DNA from: Oreohelix idahoensis | Taxonomy: Eukaryota > Mollusca > Gastropoda > Stylommatophora > Oreohelicidae | DNA: 64,000 nt | Direction: 5' to 3' | Assembly: GCA_024509875.1 (NCBI GenBank) | Contig: JAMPIV010013730.1 | Span: forward strand, 186,001 to 250,000 | Translations under genes and position numbers: made by a program | The notes under the pieces: model-generated | Seen by the model: the letters and a program-made list of their open reading frames with translations, nothing else | Told to the model about the DNA's origin: nothing | Databases searched by the model: none | Shown here: piece after piece, positions 31,207 to 42,364 of the stretch | Layout of the letters: each line of letters starts with the position of its first letter | Position numbering within the stretch: position 1 is the stretch's first letter

Positions 31207-32895
31207 ATTTTTTATTTATTAATGTGTTTGCTACTTTTCTTTGTAGCACGCCCCTTTCAACCATCTACCATGTACATGGAGTTGTTGGTTATATCAGGAC
31301 GTGTTTCCTTTATTGTAATATGTTTTTGTTTGTATTTATTTTATACTATATTATCTCTAGTAGGTATTTTTTCTTTTGTAGTTATAGTTCAAAATGGTTT
31401 TTTAAAATCCAAAATATGCGATTTTCTAAGCTAGTATGTTTCATGACCATTGTTTTGCGATTAGTTTCTGCTCTAGCCGATGTTTGACATAGCTGTTATG
31501 GGAAGGGACTTGTAAACATCACATTGCTTTGCGTCACGCAGGAATGTTACATGCGAGAGTAGTGGGAATATATCCCACCAAAATATACGCATCTTGCATG
31601 CTATTGGCGTGGCATTTGAGATGTACAAATACAACATCTCTTATTGGAGCCTTGTCATTTAGTAGCAATTTGGATGTGGGCCGAATGTTGCCTTATTATC
31701 TAGCGCCAGTTCAGTTTACGGCACTGTGAAATTCCACTCTTCAAGAAGACAGCCAGACAAGCCAGAATAAGGAATATGATCTGGATTCCACTTTAAAGGA
31801 CCGGACAACGTGTTTGAGCATCTTGTGAATGTACATCCCAGGAAAACTCTACCTAGGTTAATATGGAAAGCCCGGAATCCTAGGAACCTGAACACTAAGT
31901 CATAGTTGAAGTCTATTGTAAAATAACACCCGTACATCTTAACACCCGTAAGAGGCATCTTAATCAAGTTACCGAAACTATTTTACTGAGCCAGAAGTCT
32001 GAAGTGCAAGCGAATTTGGGTCGGTGGTACCAATTGGTGGTGCTATCTGTGGAACAAGTGAGTGGTATAAGGTATAAATCGCCTGCAGTCAAAGCTAGAC
32101 AGCTACAGCAGACGGGTCTTAACAGACGCTGGACCATCTTTGCAACGGCCCCACGCTACTGCATTTGGCGTGTTGCGGTCACCAGACTTGAACAGTGACA
32201 AGAGTGAACCAGTCCATAACTTGCAAAGAACAAGCCTCGGCTGGAGCTAAAACCAACTGAAATCTTAAAGGCAGCTAAGTACCCATCCAAAGCTGCAAAG
32301 TGAACTCTCTAATAAAGAATTTTTTTCAAATCAGGCCATCACCTGTGAAGACATTTTAAACACGCTATTTAATTCATTCAACCGTTATTTATTGTACAAT
32401 TGCTAACGATAATTGACTTTTAAATTTTGTTATCTGTAAATATACAAATTTATAGTTGATTTAATCATCATTTTGAGTTACCTGCACCCGTATGTCCCAG
32501 TCATTTAAATACTTATAACTGAGCTATTAAAGTAATATGATACTGAGTTAAACCAGTTGGAGGCTGATCAGAACGAGCAAAGTCCTAACTCGTAGAAGGT
32601 CAGAAAAGATAAAATGTTTACACGACCTGGATCCTATCAGCCGTAGTACTTGATTTCTTTAAATTCCTATCTGGCTCCCTAGAATTGAAGCACCATTCTT
32701 CGGTTCACATCTCTGCCAAGAGTAATCTTGAGCGAAAGGTGGACACCTTTCAAGACCCTCAGTAAATACTCTGATATTTGGCCACTGTTGGACTATCACT
32801 GCAATATGGAAATAGCCTTAAGCTGACTACTGCTTTCTTTGAAAATTTTCAAGTGGACGTCTGAAAGTGTACGAAGATGACGTCATCATTTTCAC
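31207..32895. other. Intergenic, nothing recognised
   Basis: A/T-rich, with only short unsupported ORFs. No homology to the other repeats in this window was noticed, apart from a ctttcaaccatct...ggttatatcagga string near 31250 recalling 4735-4780. Confidence 0.35.
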
Positions 32896-32907
32896 ACTGA
32901 GATCATT

Positions 32908-33100
32908 CTTCTTCTTCTTCTTCCGTCCTTAGCCACGGACCGACAAAGCAGTTCGTGGCCAGTACGCCTAGTGGCGTCTTATGGCAACAAGAAATTAATT
33001 GTTGTTCCGTTACGCCTAGTGGCGTTTATTGGTACAACAAAAAATCAATTGTTGTTTCCGTAATCAAAGCGGCTGGCAAGCGGGTGATCAGCCCGCTGTG
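32908..33100 (-). mobile_element. SINE family A, copy 1 (hairpin-repeat SINE)
   Basis: 193 bp with the 12-bp target duplication ACTGAGATCATT (32896-32907 and 33101-33112) and a 3' (GAA)n tail. Read on the minus strand it has the head gcgggctgatcacccg, then aacgccactaggcgtaa and gacgccactaggcgtac. Each of these folds into a small hairpin (ACGCC/GGCGT stem). Homologous to 62771-62976. Confidence 0.9.
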
Positions 33101-33112
33101 ACTGAGATCATT

Positions 33113-34068
33113 ACAGACTCAAATATAATCAGATCAACAAATTAAAATCCAGAAAGACAGATGTGTTTATGTGGGGAGGACAAACAACCAATAGAATGTA
33201 TCTTCCAAATTTATTGGTTCCACGAGAGCAGCTGAGTGGCAGCACTGCCTTCTCCAACCAGGTTAGATAAACTGAATGGTGGCGAGACAAGCATGAGACG
33301 ACTATCAACTTTAAACGAGAGATTTACGTGATTACACGAGAGCGAACTAAGAAGACTAAGAAAGAAATACATTCACTGAAATCCGCAATTTATTTCAGGG
33401 GAAATAATAATTATTTACCATTGGCAGCAAGGTACATAAGAAATTAGAAACATATTGTTTGCTCAATATTTGTGTTTTTGTTAACTAAAAAAGGATTTTT
33501 AATTATTATATAAACAATATATTAAGAACACAAATTTTATTTTTCTGCAAACACACATTTTTTTGAATTATTTTTATTAACTCAAATTGCATATATATAT
33601 TTATATATTACATTAAATTCCATAACGTATCCCAGTTAAGAGTAACAATCATTTATATAATGGTGTTTCTTTTAATGGATAGAATGAACAACAAAATGAA
33701 AAATTGTATTTTTGACCGGCAATAAATGCCGCCAGAATTAATTACAGTGATACACACGAAATAGAAGTCTCATCGTGTGTCACGATCCTGACCGTAAATC
33801 CCTGTCATTTACTTCTACACTCTATCACTCCTGTGGCGAGATGGGTAATTTATAGATGAAGACAAAGTATTATTGATCTATGGAAATAACCCAGTTTCAG
33901 AAATGAACACTAGAGTGTGGATGGCACAGGATATGGTAAGAACAGCAAGGCAAGTTTTGGACTAGCTCTCTCCTGCTGGTAATGAAAAGCACGTTAACCC
34001 AAGGATTGTAGGCGCTGTGTTCACGTCCTTACCAAACCTTTACGAGCATATCAAAATATACTTTCGTC
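33113..34068. other. Intergenic, AT-rich, nothing recognised
   Basis: No ORF of note. The stretch is AT-rich, with tatatatatttatatatta near 33590. Confidence 0.4.
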
Positions 34069-34073
34069 CTGAT

Positions 34074-36537
34074 TGTCGTAGATTTGCGATAGGTGAATTA
34101 AAACTTGGTTTGGTCCCTTCTGAATAGCAATAGAAACAAGTGATAGCTCAGTGGGAGATGATAAAATAGAAATAGATTTCACGAGTGAGATGGAGGAAAT
34201 ATATTAGAGTCGGTCTGTAACCCTCGAGATGATTTCTCTCAGTCAGCCTATCATCTACAACAGATTAAGATTTGTCAGACCGTCTAGTATAATATATAGT
34301 AATCTATATATCCCTCACATACCCACACACATAAGTGACTACAATAGACACACAGACGTGAAACTATGACAATGGAAATATAGATAATTGGGAACGAACT
34401 GACCGACACACTGGAATAAGTTTATGTGAATTTTAATTATCATAATAAAATTCCATCACAACACATAAAATTACATCAAGCATATACACATAGTCATAAA
34501 GTCAATGAATTGCTACAAGAATGATAGACCCATTAGTATGATCCTTTCCCTCGATGTATAGCCCACAGTCCTGTTAGAAGAAAAGTGATAGCCCCAAAGA
34601 GTCACGGATACATATGTTATAGTCTAAGATTTCCCTTTGAAGGTATGAACAGACTTTGATACTCTGATCTATCCTGAGGAAAGTATTGTTAGCAACAAAA
34701 CTTGCATAAAGAAATTTAAGACAGCAAAATGGGTGAAATTTGGTATAACATAAAAGAGTCACTCAGTCCTGCTTTCTCTCTGTTCATTCATCAGGGCCCC
34801 TGACATACATTTTTACCTACAATCGTGCTGTGGTTCGCCGTCTGGCGCAAACGTTAGGACACCCACACACTTTAATCTGTTTTTCTTTTAATGAAGCGGA
34901 TCCCAGCTCTGCAGATTTTGGGTTCATCCAATGTTCCGGGGAGCGTCCTCTTCATGCGAATATTTTTCAGACTAAGGTTAGTGTCACTTGAATCACGAGG
35001 TAAGAATTAGTTTTAAGCGGGCTCACAGTGTCAGAATCACGAGGTTTCTACTACATAGGAAAAATGGCAGGGTTGTAACTTCGATCAAGGTAAAATTCTT
35101 GGTCACACCACTATTAGTCCAAAATGTCGGAAAGGTTATTGATTGTAATATTTTACTTGCCACAAGGGCTGAAATGTACTTGAGGTTTTTCTCAGGAAGA
35201 ATTAAGTCTGGCTCGATAGGCCCGTTACTTCATTTAATCTTAAAGTTCATGTAATGGGTACTCTGTCGTTCTGGATGCCAACGCAATGCCAGACAGGTTT
35301 TACTTTATACACCTAAGTCTTTAAGAAAAAAATGTTTTTGTTCTTCACAGATATTTCTCAGTACTAAAACGCTGGTAGAGTTGGGCTACCCAGTGTCACT
35401 GAATAAAGAGAAAACAACATATAAAATACTTATACATACTATTCCTCGGTTTTAACTTACATTATAAACTGCAAGCGTAGAGCTTGTCTTATCGTTTAAA
35501 TCTCCCGTGAAATAAGTATAATCGTTTTAAAAAAATCAATCATCATGAATTAGAAATACCTACGTATTTCGTCAATACTCAATGATGACTCAGTGCAGTT
35601 ATAAGTTAGTTTAAAATATTCTCGACTGATTATTAGCAGTTTAATTAAATTCATTAATAGCCGAATGAGTTTAAGCTAGAAATTATAATTTATTCTGCTT
35701 TTCACTGTAACATGTCGACTAGCAAATATAACAGACTTATAAATTATTTTCTTCTGCAGAGAAATCTCACTAGTAAAATGAAATAAGCGGTTATCACTGA
35801 ATCACTCAATACTACTAGATATATAATATATTTACCTCAACACAGAACTACTAAGAACTAAATCCACTTCGACCAACTAAATGATGCTTCTATTAACAGA
35901 GATCTTTAGGAATCGAAAGCTAGGTGGCGATCGACCAACTAACTGATGCTTCTATCAACAGAGATCTTTAGGAATCGAACGCTAGATCGTTCTCGTCTTG
36001 ACTGCTGAGTACTGGGTGAATGAAGTCTAAAACTCTGGGTAAGATATATGAAAACGGACAAAGGATCCCACGCTATTACGAAAACCCGACATAGCGCCGG
36101 TCTCTCCCCCCCCCTCTTAACACTTCACATAAACTTAGACGCTGGCCATAACTGCCAAGACGCGTCTTCAGTCCTCCTACGACATATCTCATTTCTGAGC
36201 GCTGCAGATTTGGCGCCTTGCACACCTCACGCCGAGAAACTCCGAAGAAAAACTCGTGTCAGCTTGAAAATGTAGACAACTGTCTGCTCTCTATGTCTGA
36301 CTAGACGAATTTTCACACTATTTCGTTCACATCCAGGGACTGACATATTACGCAATAAAATGCGTTTCTAAATGAGAAAAGAAACAGGCGAAACTTTGAA
36401 TGGGAAAGTAATATTTTGTCGCAAACGAACGAATGCGAAAAACAGGAAAAGGATAAAAGAGCGATAATAAAGTAGAGGACACGAGTAGAAAAGAAAAGAA
36501 TACAGAAAATGTATTGATCATAAATCTCTATGCGACA
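34074..36537 (-). mobile_element. Solo LTR, family II, copy B (2,464 bp)
   Basis: Starts TGTCGTAG, ends GCGACA, and is flanked by the 5-bp duplication CTGAT (34069-34073 and 36538-36542). It is a diverged homologue of 28265-30253, longer mainly in the middle (about 35280-36030). That middle includes a ~55-bp near-perfect tandem repeat at about 35875-35990 (gaccaactaa-tgatgcttctat-aacagagatctttagg). The different target duplications show that A and B inserted independently. Confidence 0.88.
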
Positions 36538-36755
36538 CTGATCTGAATAAGACAGCTATGTAATGTTTTCTTTGAAGTGAAGTTAATATTCCATAAAATA
36601 TAAGTTATTTCGAATTGTTCAAAGCTCAAGACGTTGACAGAAGTAGATCGTCCACCTGAGAAGCAGGTTATTTATAGGCAGCCTTTCTTCTATATTCTAA
36701 ATTCTCTGAATCATTTCTATCTAATGCAGTTCGGTAGTGGTTGTGGCTCGGCGTT

Positions 36756-37310
36756 TGCTGCGCCTACGCCTCGATACGTCCGCTGCGGTAACTGGCTGCT
36801 CTGCCAGATACCGCATTCTTGTCTCAGAGATATAACCCCCTTTTGCAGGGTAGACAAACTCCTTTCTCGTAGCATTGCACCCTCGCTACCCGACAAGAGG
36901 TTCCCTTGGGTTGCAAAAAAGCCCAAGTCCGCTTTTGTCTCGGAGATATAACCCCCTTTGCAGGGTAGAGAGCCATCAAACCTCGGAACATGATACACAC
37001 TCCAAAGTGGGACTGGTGCTTTATGCTTCTGAGTCAAGGATGCTCCCTGGGGTTGCAAGAAAGCCCACCTTCGACAGACATATGGAGGCGGTGGCTTCGC
37101 CACCGCGACACTATGCTGTCTGGCTGCTCGTGCCATGGCCGGTGACTGATTGCTCGTGTCAGTCTTGTCTCGGAGATATAACCCCCCTGCACCGGGTAGA
37201 GAGCTATCAAACCTCTTGGTATCGCACGCACGGCAAAGTGGTCCTGGTGTACCATACCGCTGAGTCTAGGATGCTCCCTTGGGGTTGAAACAAAGCCCAC
37301 ACCTCACCTC
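36756..37310. repeat. Satellite-like tandem repeat, ~227-bp unit, about 2.5 copies
   Basis: tgtctc(a/g)gagatataacccccttt-gcagggtag recurs at about 36822, 36936 and 37163. aggatgctccct-ggggttg recurs at about 37036 and 37267. The GC-rich part (gtggcttcgccaccgcg) forms a small hairpin. ORFs over the array are repeat artefacts. Confidence 0.7.
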
Positions 37311-37395
37311 CCATTACTGGCTCAAGGGTGATGAGTGAATAACTCGCACCCTAAAGGGCAAAAGAGTGCATAACTCGCGCCCAGGGATTCAATCA

Positions 37396-37603
<208 letters not shown>

Positions 37604-37646
37604 ATGCACTTTTGCTAGTCTACCAACATCCCCACCTACATTACCT

Positions 37647-39178
37647 ATGCAATCGTCACAAAATCAGTTTTCAATAATATTGTCTGAGATGGAGAAACTA
37701 AAAGCAGAGCTGAACAGCCTCAAAAACGCTTACGAACAGCTCCATGCTGACCAAATATCCCTCAAAAATAGCTGTGAGGGGAACGAAACTCGACAAAAGA
37801 CAGAAAACACACAGCAGAAGAATAAATACAGACTTTGTAACACACATACAAGCTCAGAGGGAAATTCCAACAGTAGTGAAGTACAACATACGACACAAGC
37901 TGAACTGAGCTATAAAGAAGACCATGACCTGTGCACTCTGGAATTCACTGCAGACGTGAACAGAATCCCTGTCCAGATTCCTAATCGGCAGCCCCCACTG
38001 CCAAGGCCAGCTCACATCACAGCAAGAAACCTACACACAATCCCAGCATAGTTCAAACACAAGAAACAGCACACACTGCCACCGGCACACACACACATCT
38101 TTGGTGACCAAAATGTGAAAGACCTTCAAAAATTTAAATTAGTAACAGCAGATACAGACACGGTCACTGTTCGCTACAAAAATTGGGCATCTGCGCAGGA
38201 CCTACTGACTCTCCTTAAAAGATATGAAACTGATCTTAATGAAGCCATGGTCACTGTGCACACTGGTCTGTCGGACGCGCTAAAACATAACGAAATTGCA
38301 CAAACAGAGCTAAATCAAATCACATCTAAATTCATGTTCCTGTTCCCAAATGCAAAGGTATGTTTTTCAGCTATTATACCTAAAGTTCGCTCACATTATA
38401 GGAAATCTATTGAGATTAACAACACAAAATTAAAAAAAGCATTGCGTCAGACACCACCACACATTTATAGAACATTACTCGTTCCTTGCCACATCTGGAG
38501 CTCCTAGGAAGCATCTTTATAGCGGCGACATTACCTTATCCGATCAAGGAACCAGTATGTTGGCGAGAAACATCAAATATCCAGAAAACACCCTCAGAGG
38601 CACAGCCAGCACATCAGCATCCAAGTATCCTTCAAAACGACACACGAATGTGACCAGCTACTCCTCTAAATGTAATTTACGACCTTGAGTTTCCGTCAAT
38701 ACCCACAACTTCAAGCACCAGCCAGACAACAATGTCACACAATCAGGAGTATCAAGACAGACCGATTACTAGAACTACAGATGTGCAGGAAATAGCCAAT
38801 AATATCGGCCTTCAGCGACATTCTACGACCGACGACCCACCTCAACAACAACGACCCGAGACACTCCATCCTCAAAGATCTGTAAGTGATTCAATTCAAC
38901 CAACTCAGGGTCCACCTTCTGAAATCTCACCACGTCCGCTGTCGCACCAGACACCAATGAAAGATCACCCATCATCGTTGTCATCACAGGTTTTCCCATA
39001 TCAACCCGCACACCCAACTTTCATAACTTTCTACATCAGCAAAGGACCTTACACTTGGAGGTCCTACTGGCCGGAATATCCCATTCATCCAACAACAGTA
39101 CCTCAACATCCCGCGAACACCTACTACCAAATGAATAATCTTTCACGGCCAAATCCATCTCTTTTAAATTTTCAATAA
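37647..39178 (+). pseudogene. LINE ORF1 (coiled coil and SGNH-hydrolase-like), CR1/L2 type
   Basis: Three open segments in different frames (37647-38051, 38115-38507, 38732-39178) form one decayed ORF1. The first has a leucine-rich coiled coil (EMEKLKAELNSLKNAYEQLHADQ is the core). The second looks like an SGNH/GDSL esterase domain: GDQNVKDL in place of the usual GDS block, and VTVHTGLSDAL in place of a GTND block, so the catalytic serine is lost. The third is a proline/glutamine-rich tail. It would form the RNA-binding ORF1 particle of the same LINE whose ORF2 resumes at 50758; only the hAT insertion and about 360 bp separate them. Confidence 0.75.
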
Positions 39179-39465
39179 CCCTCTCCACAACATTATCAGT
39201 GACAGTTCACTTCACACGTCGACGTCTCTGTAACATCAGTAACTGTCGGATAATGCTTTATTTATTTATTCTCAGTATCTGTTTGTTTGTCTGCCCGTCT
39301 ATTCTCTTGGTGCAGCTTAACTTTGTTGTTAATCAATCACAGTGTGGATGGGTGTGCTTGTTGTGTGACAGTTTTCTTACAATTTTTACATCGTACAGTT
39401 ATCTGAATTGTTTGTAATTAGTTGTATTAAGGTGTGCATTTATGTACTATTACTATTAATCATAC

Positions 39466-39473
39466 GTCTATAG
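39466..39473. repeat. hAT target-site duplication, left
   Basis: GTCTATAG, matched exactly at 50685-50692; 8 bp is diagnostic for hAT. Confidence 0.92.
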
Positions 39474-39925
39474 CAGAGGTTTTCAAACTGTGCGTCGCGG
39501 CTCCCAGGGGCGTCGCGGTCCTCGTCTAAGGGCGTCGCGGTGGCTTGGGAAAAGTGTTGGGCTCGATATTATGAGCCAAGGTCCATCAATAAATATAGAT
39601 CTTCGTAGGACGACATGTTTGCGCCGAGGTATTATTACATGTACCAATCCGTGTCATTAGGTACTAGAAGTTATTGACAAATGCACCATAAAACTCCAGA
39701 GCAGGTCTATGTTACGAACAGCTGATCACTAACTAGATGCCATCATGGCGGATGCTGGTGTTAAGAGATGAGATGACCCAACAGCGATCGTCCAAGCCGA
39801 CTCTGTTTATGAGCTGGCGCTAGTGACCTCTAGCAGGCTGGCTTGTTATTACTACTGTTTTGGTAGATGGCAGTCGAGTCGTACCACGTGTCACAATAAT
39901 TAAAATCAGTCTGGTCTTGCTGTTT

Positions 39926-42364
39926 TGTCGTAAATTTATTTTGAGAGAAAAGAGTCGTAGAAATAGTGGTCCGGTTTAGAGTGGAAAATGATGATGGAAA
40001 GCTCAGTGATAGAAAATGTAGAGATTTAATAGTTACTTCACAGCGTGCTGGAGGAGAGTAAAGACAGACTTATTTACGACAAATCGTGTCTCTCAATCTT
40101 CTCTTTCACTCTCCTGGTCAAACAATTATTTGCCAGTTTTCCAGACTCGCATCTGCGCGCTCACCGATTTGGTGTTTTCAAACACACACACGACGTTGAT
40201 ACAAACTATAATAAACGAATAGGGGAAAAGTTGGGCTTTGGGTATATCCAACACACAGAACTAAATGAGTTTAGGTGATTTTATTCACTTTAAACATCAA
40301 TTACTAAAAATATCAGATATTACATAAATTATCATAAGTACACAAATGCAAAATACAAGTTTGGGAGGGGGTGAAGAAGATTGGTATCGACTAAGCCCTT
40401 CCCGCTCATTAGACAAAGACAAACCCAGTCCAGAGATAGATAATATCAGGAACACGGGTACGTTAACCTAACAGTAAAGTTAATTACTCTGAAAAGAGGT
40501 GTTACCAAGTTAGGTATAAGTGATAGAAAAAAAAAACCTGTTCTTCCCAGCTGTTCTTCCCTTTACTAAGCAAATGGAAAGGAGGTGGTTTTAAACAGAG
40601 TTAACAAATTATCAACTATCCCACTTAAAGGAACAATGTAGGGTATACAGAAAAGATATATGTTACCAGGTAAGCAAGTTAACAAAATGGTCACACAAAG
40701 AATTAATTTCCTGTCATTCATACACGCGCTAGCAAAGGCCTTCACTCATCTTGCTCTCACTTACCGATTGTGAAAAAATCTTGCACTCCATAGAATAACA
40801 CAACAGCAGTTACACCTCAACTAAATGTATGAGTGTTTGTTCAAGTTCTAGCCCCAGATTATCGGGTAGGCGGTCAGCACATAAAAGGATCCCGTAATCG
40901 CTGGAAAATGAATCTGTAGTTGTGTCTCTTTTCTTAATAACAGTTTCTATGGGAGGGCACGGTCTCTGATACCGGGTGAGGATGGTGTGGTCTATTTGAC
41001 TATGCCGCGGATAATAAAATTCTTACGCGTGCTGGTACACTTTATCCGTGAGGTATGGTTTAAGTCCAGTGAGAAAACTAGTCACATCACTGTTCAGGAA
41101 ATTATGAATTATCTCTCTGTGTCAGTAAACTAACAAAGCTCGGGCCAGTGTTCTTCTTCCCGTTACGACTTAAGTTGTTTGATGGTGCGTTAAATTTGTC
41201 TTTGGGTGTGCTTTCTTTGCTATAAGTTAGATAGCGGAATTCCAAACATAGAATCGCCTCAAAGATTAAAAATTTACACAGTCTCAACAAGTTCTGCGTC
41301 AGGGGAACTCTACACCTGTTTATGCTTTGCTTTGCTTAGATTGATTTCTTTATTGCTTTCTTAATGCTGGGATCGCACAGGTTACGATCACTCTGTATGA
41401 AAGAAAAAAAAAAAAGACATGTAATATACCGAAAACAAATAACCTTCTAAAGCGCGATGAATTTCCCGTTAAGCCTATTATATATATGCTCGCGTATTTA
41501 ATTATGTATTTAATAAACACTGCGCGAGTTCTAGTGGTTAAAAACACACATCTATAAAACTAGGACTTAACTGAATTTATTAATTATAAATTCCTTCGCG
41601 ACTTTAAAAGTTAATTTAAGCATCTATTATCTTTTGAAATAATATAATAGATAGATCATTATATTTAAAACTGGAACTCTTGAGATGGTTTAATTAAATA
41701 GATTTAAATTAACACAGAATCCCTTTAAATAGAATGACTGAGCTAGACCACTGATCACTTTACACAATATATATATTACCGCTTTGCACAGAAATAGAAA
41801 TCACTGCAAATATATATAAAATCCAGGGGAAAATCTATAACAAGATTTCAATAAAGCTAGTGCTTCTGTAAAGATCTGGCCAGCGAGTGATAACGTGTCT
41901 AGTTCTACATGGTCTATTTAGCTAAAATGAAATGTAAGTTGAGTGGGACATGATAAACTTGACAACTTATTTGATCTCACGAACTTTTGGGGATCTGACC
42001 GCCAAATCAAGAGAAGAAGCCGCCCCCTGGTCTTCGTATCCGCTCGCTGCTGCCCGTTTCGCTTTCCCCCGTTCGCTCGGTTCCTCGATTGACACCGAGA
42101 CGCGAAATTAGCGGCAAGCAACTGCGTCTCGTATCAGGGAAAACTACTGTCTTTGATAGCGCCGATAGTCTCCCCTAAGATCCCTCGGTCTGTCTCTTTG
42201 ATCTCGTCGCTGTATCCTACTAAATGAGTCCCGGTGGAATGCGTTCTGGCAAACGAAAAGTTACAACAAATGTTCAGGGGTTCTAATGTTATGAAAAGCT
42301 AAAGGTCCCTTTAAATTCCATCATATCAGGGAAAATTCACTTGTCAAACTAGACGTACGTCACA
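39926..42364 (-). mobile_element. 3' LTR of the Gmr1-like gypsy element
   Basis: About 2.44 kb, nearly identical to 47709-50138, differing only by scattered single-base changes and small indels. That points to a recent insertion. In element orientation it starts TGTGACGTACG after a purine-rich stretch (aaaagtggggacga) and ends TTTACGACA. The last pol codons read into it. Internal ORFs are identical in both LTRs simply because the LTRs are copies. Confidence 0.9.

Noticed and set aside
28265..36537. The two homologous ~2-kb repeats as the LTRs of one retrotransposon
   Set aside because: Each has its own, different 5-bp duplication (GTATT and CTGAT), and no gag or pol lies between them.
40045..42121. 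ORFs within the gypsy LTR, conserved in both copies (for example 40045-40278 and 47828-48061)
   Set aside because: Their conservation is explained by LTR identity; there is no coding signal.
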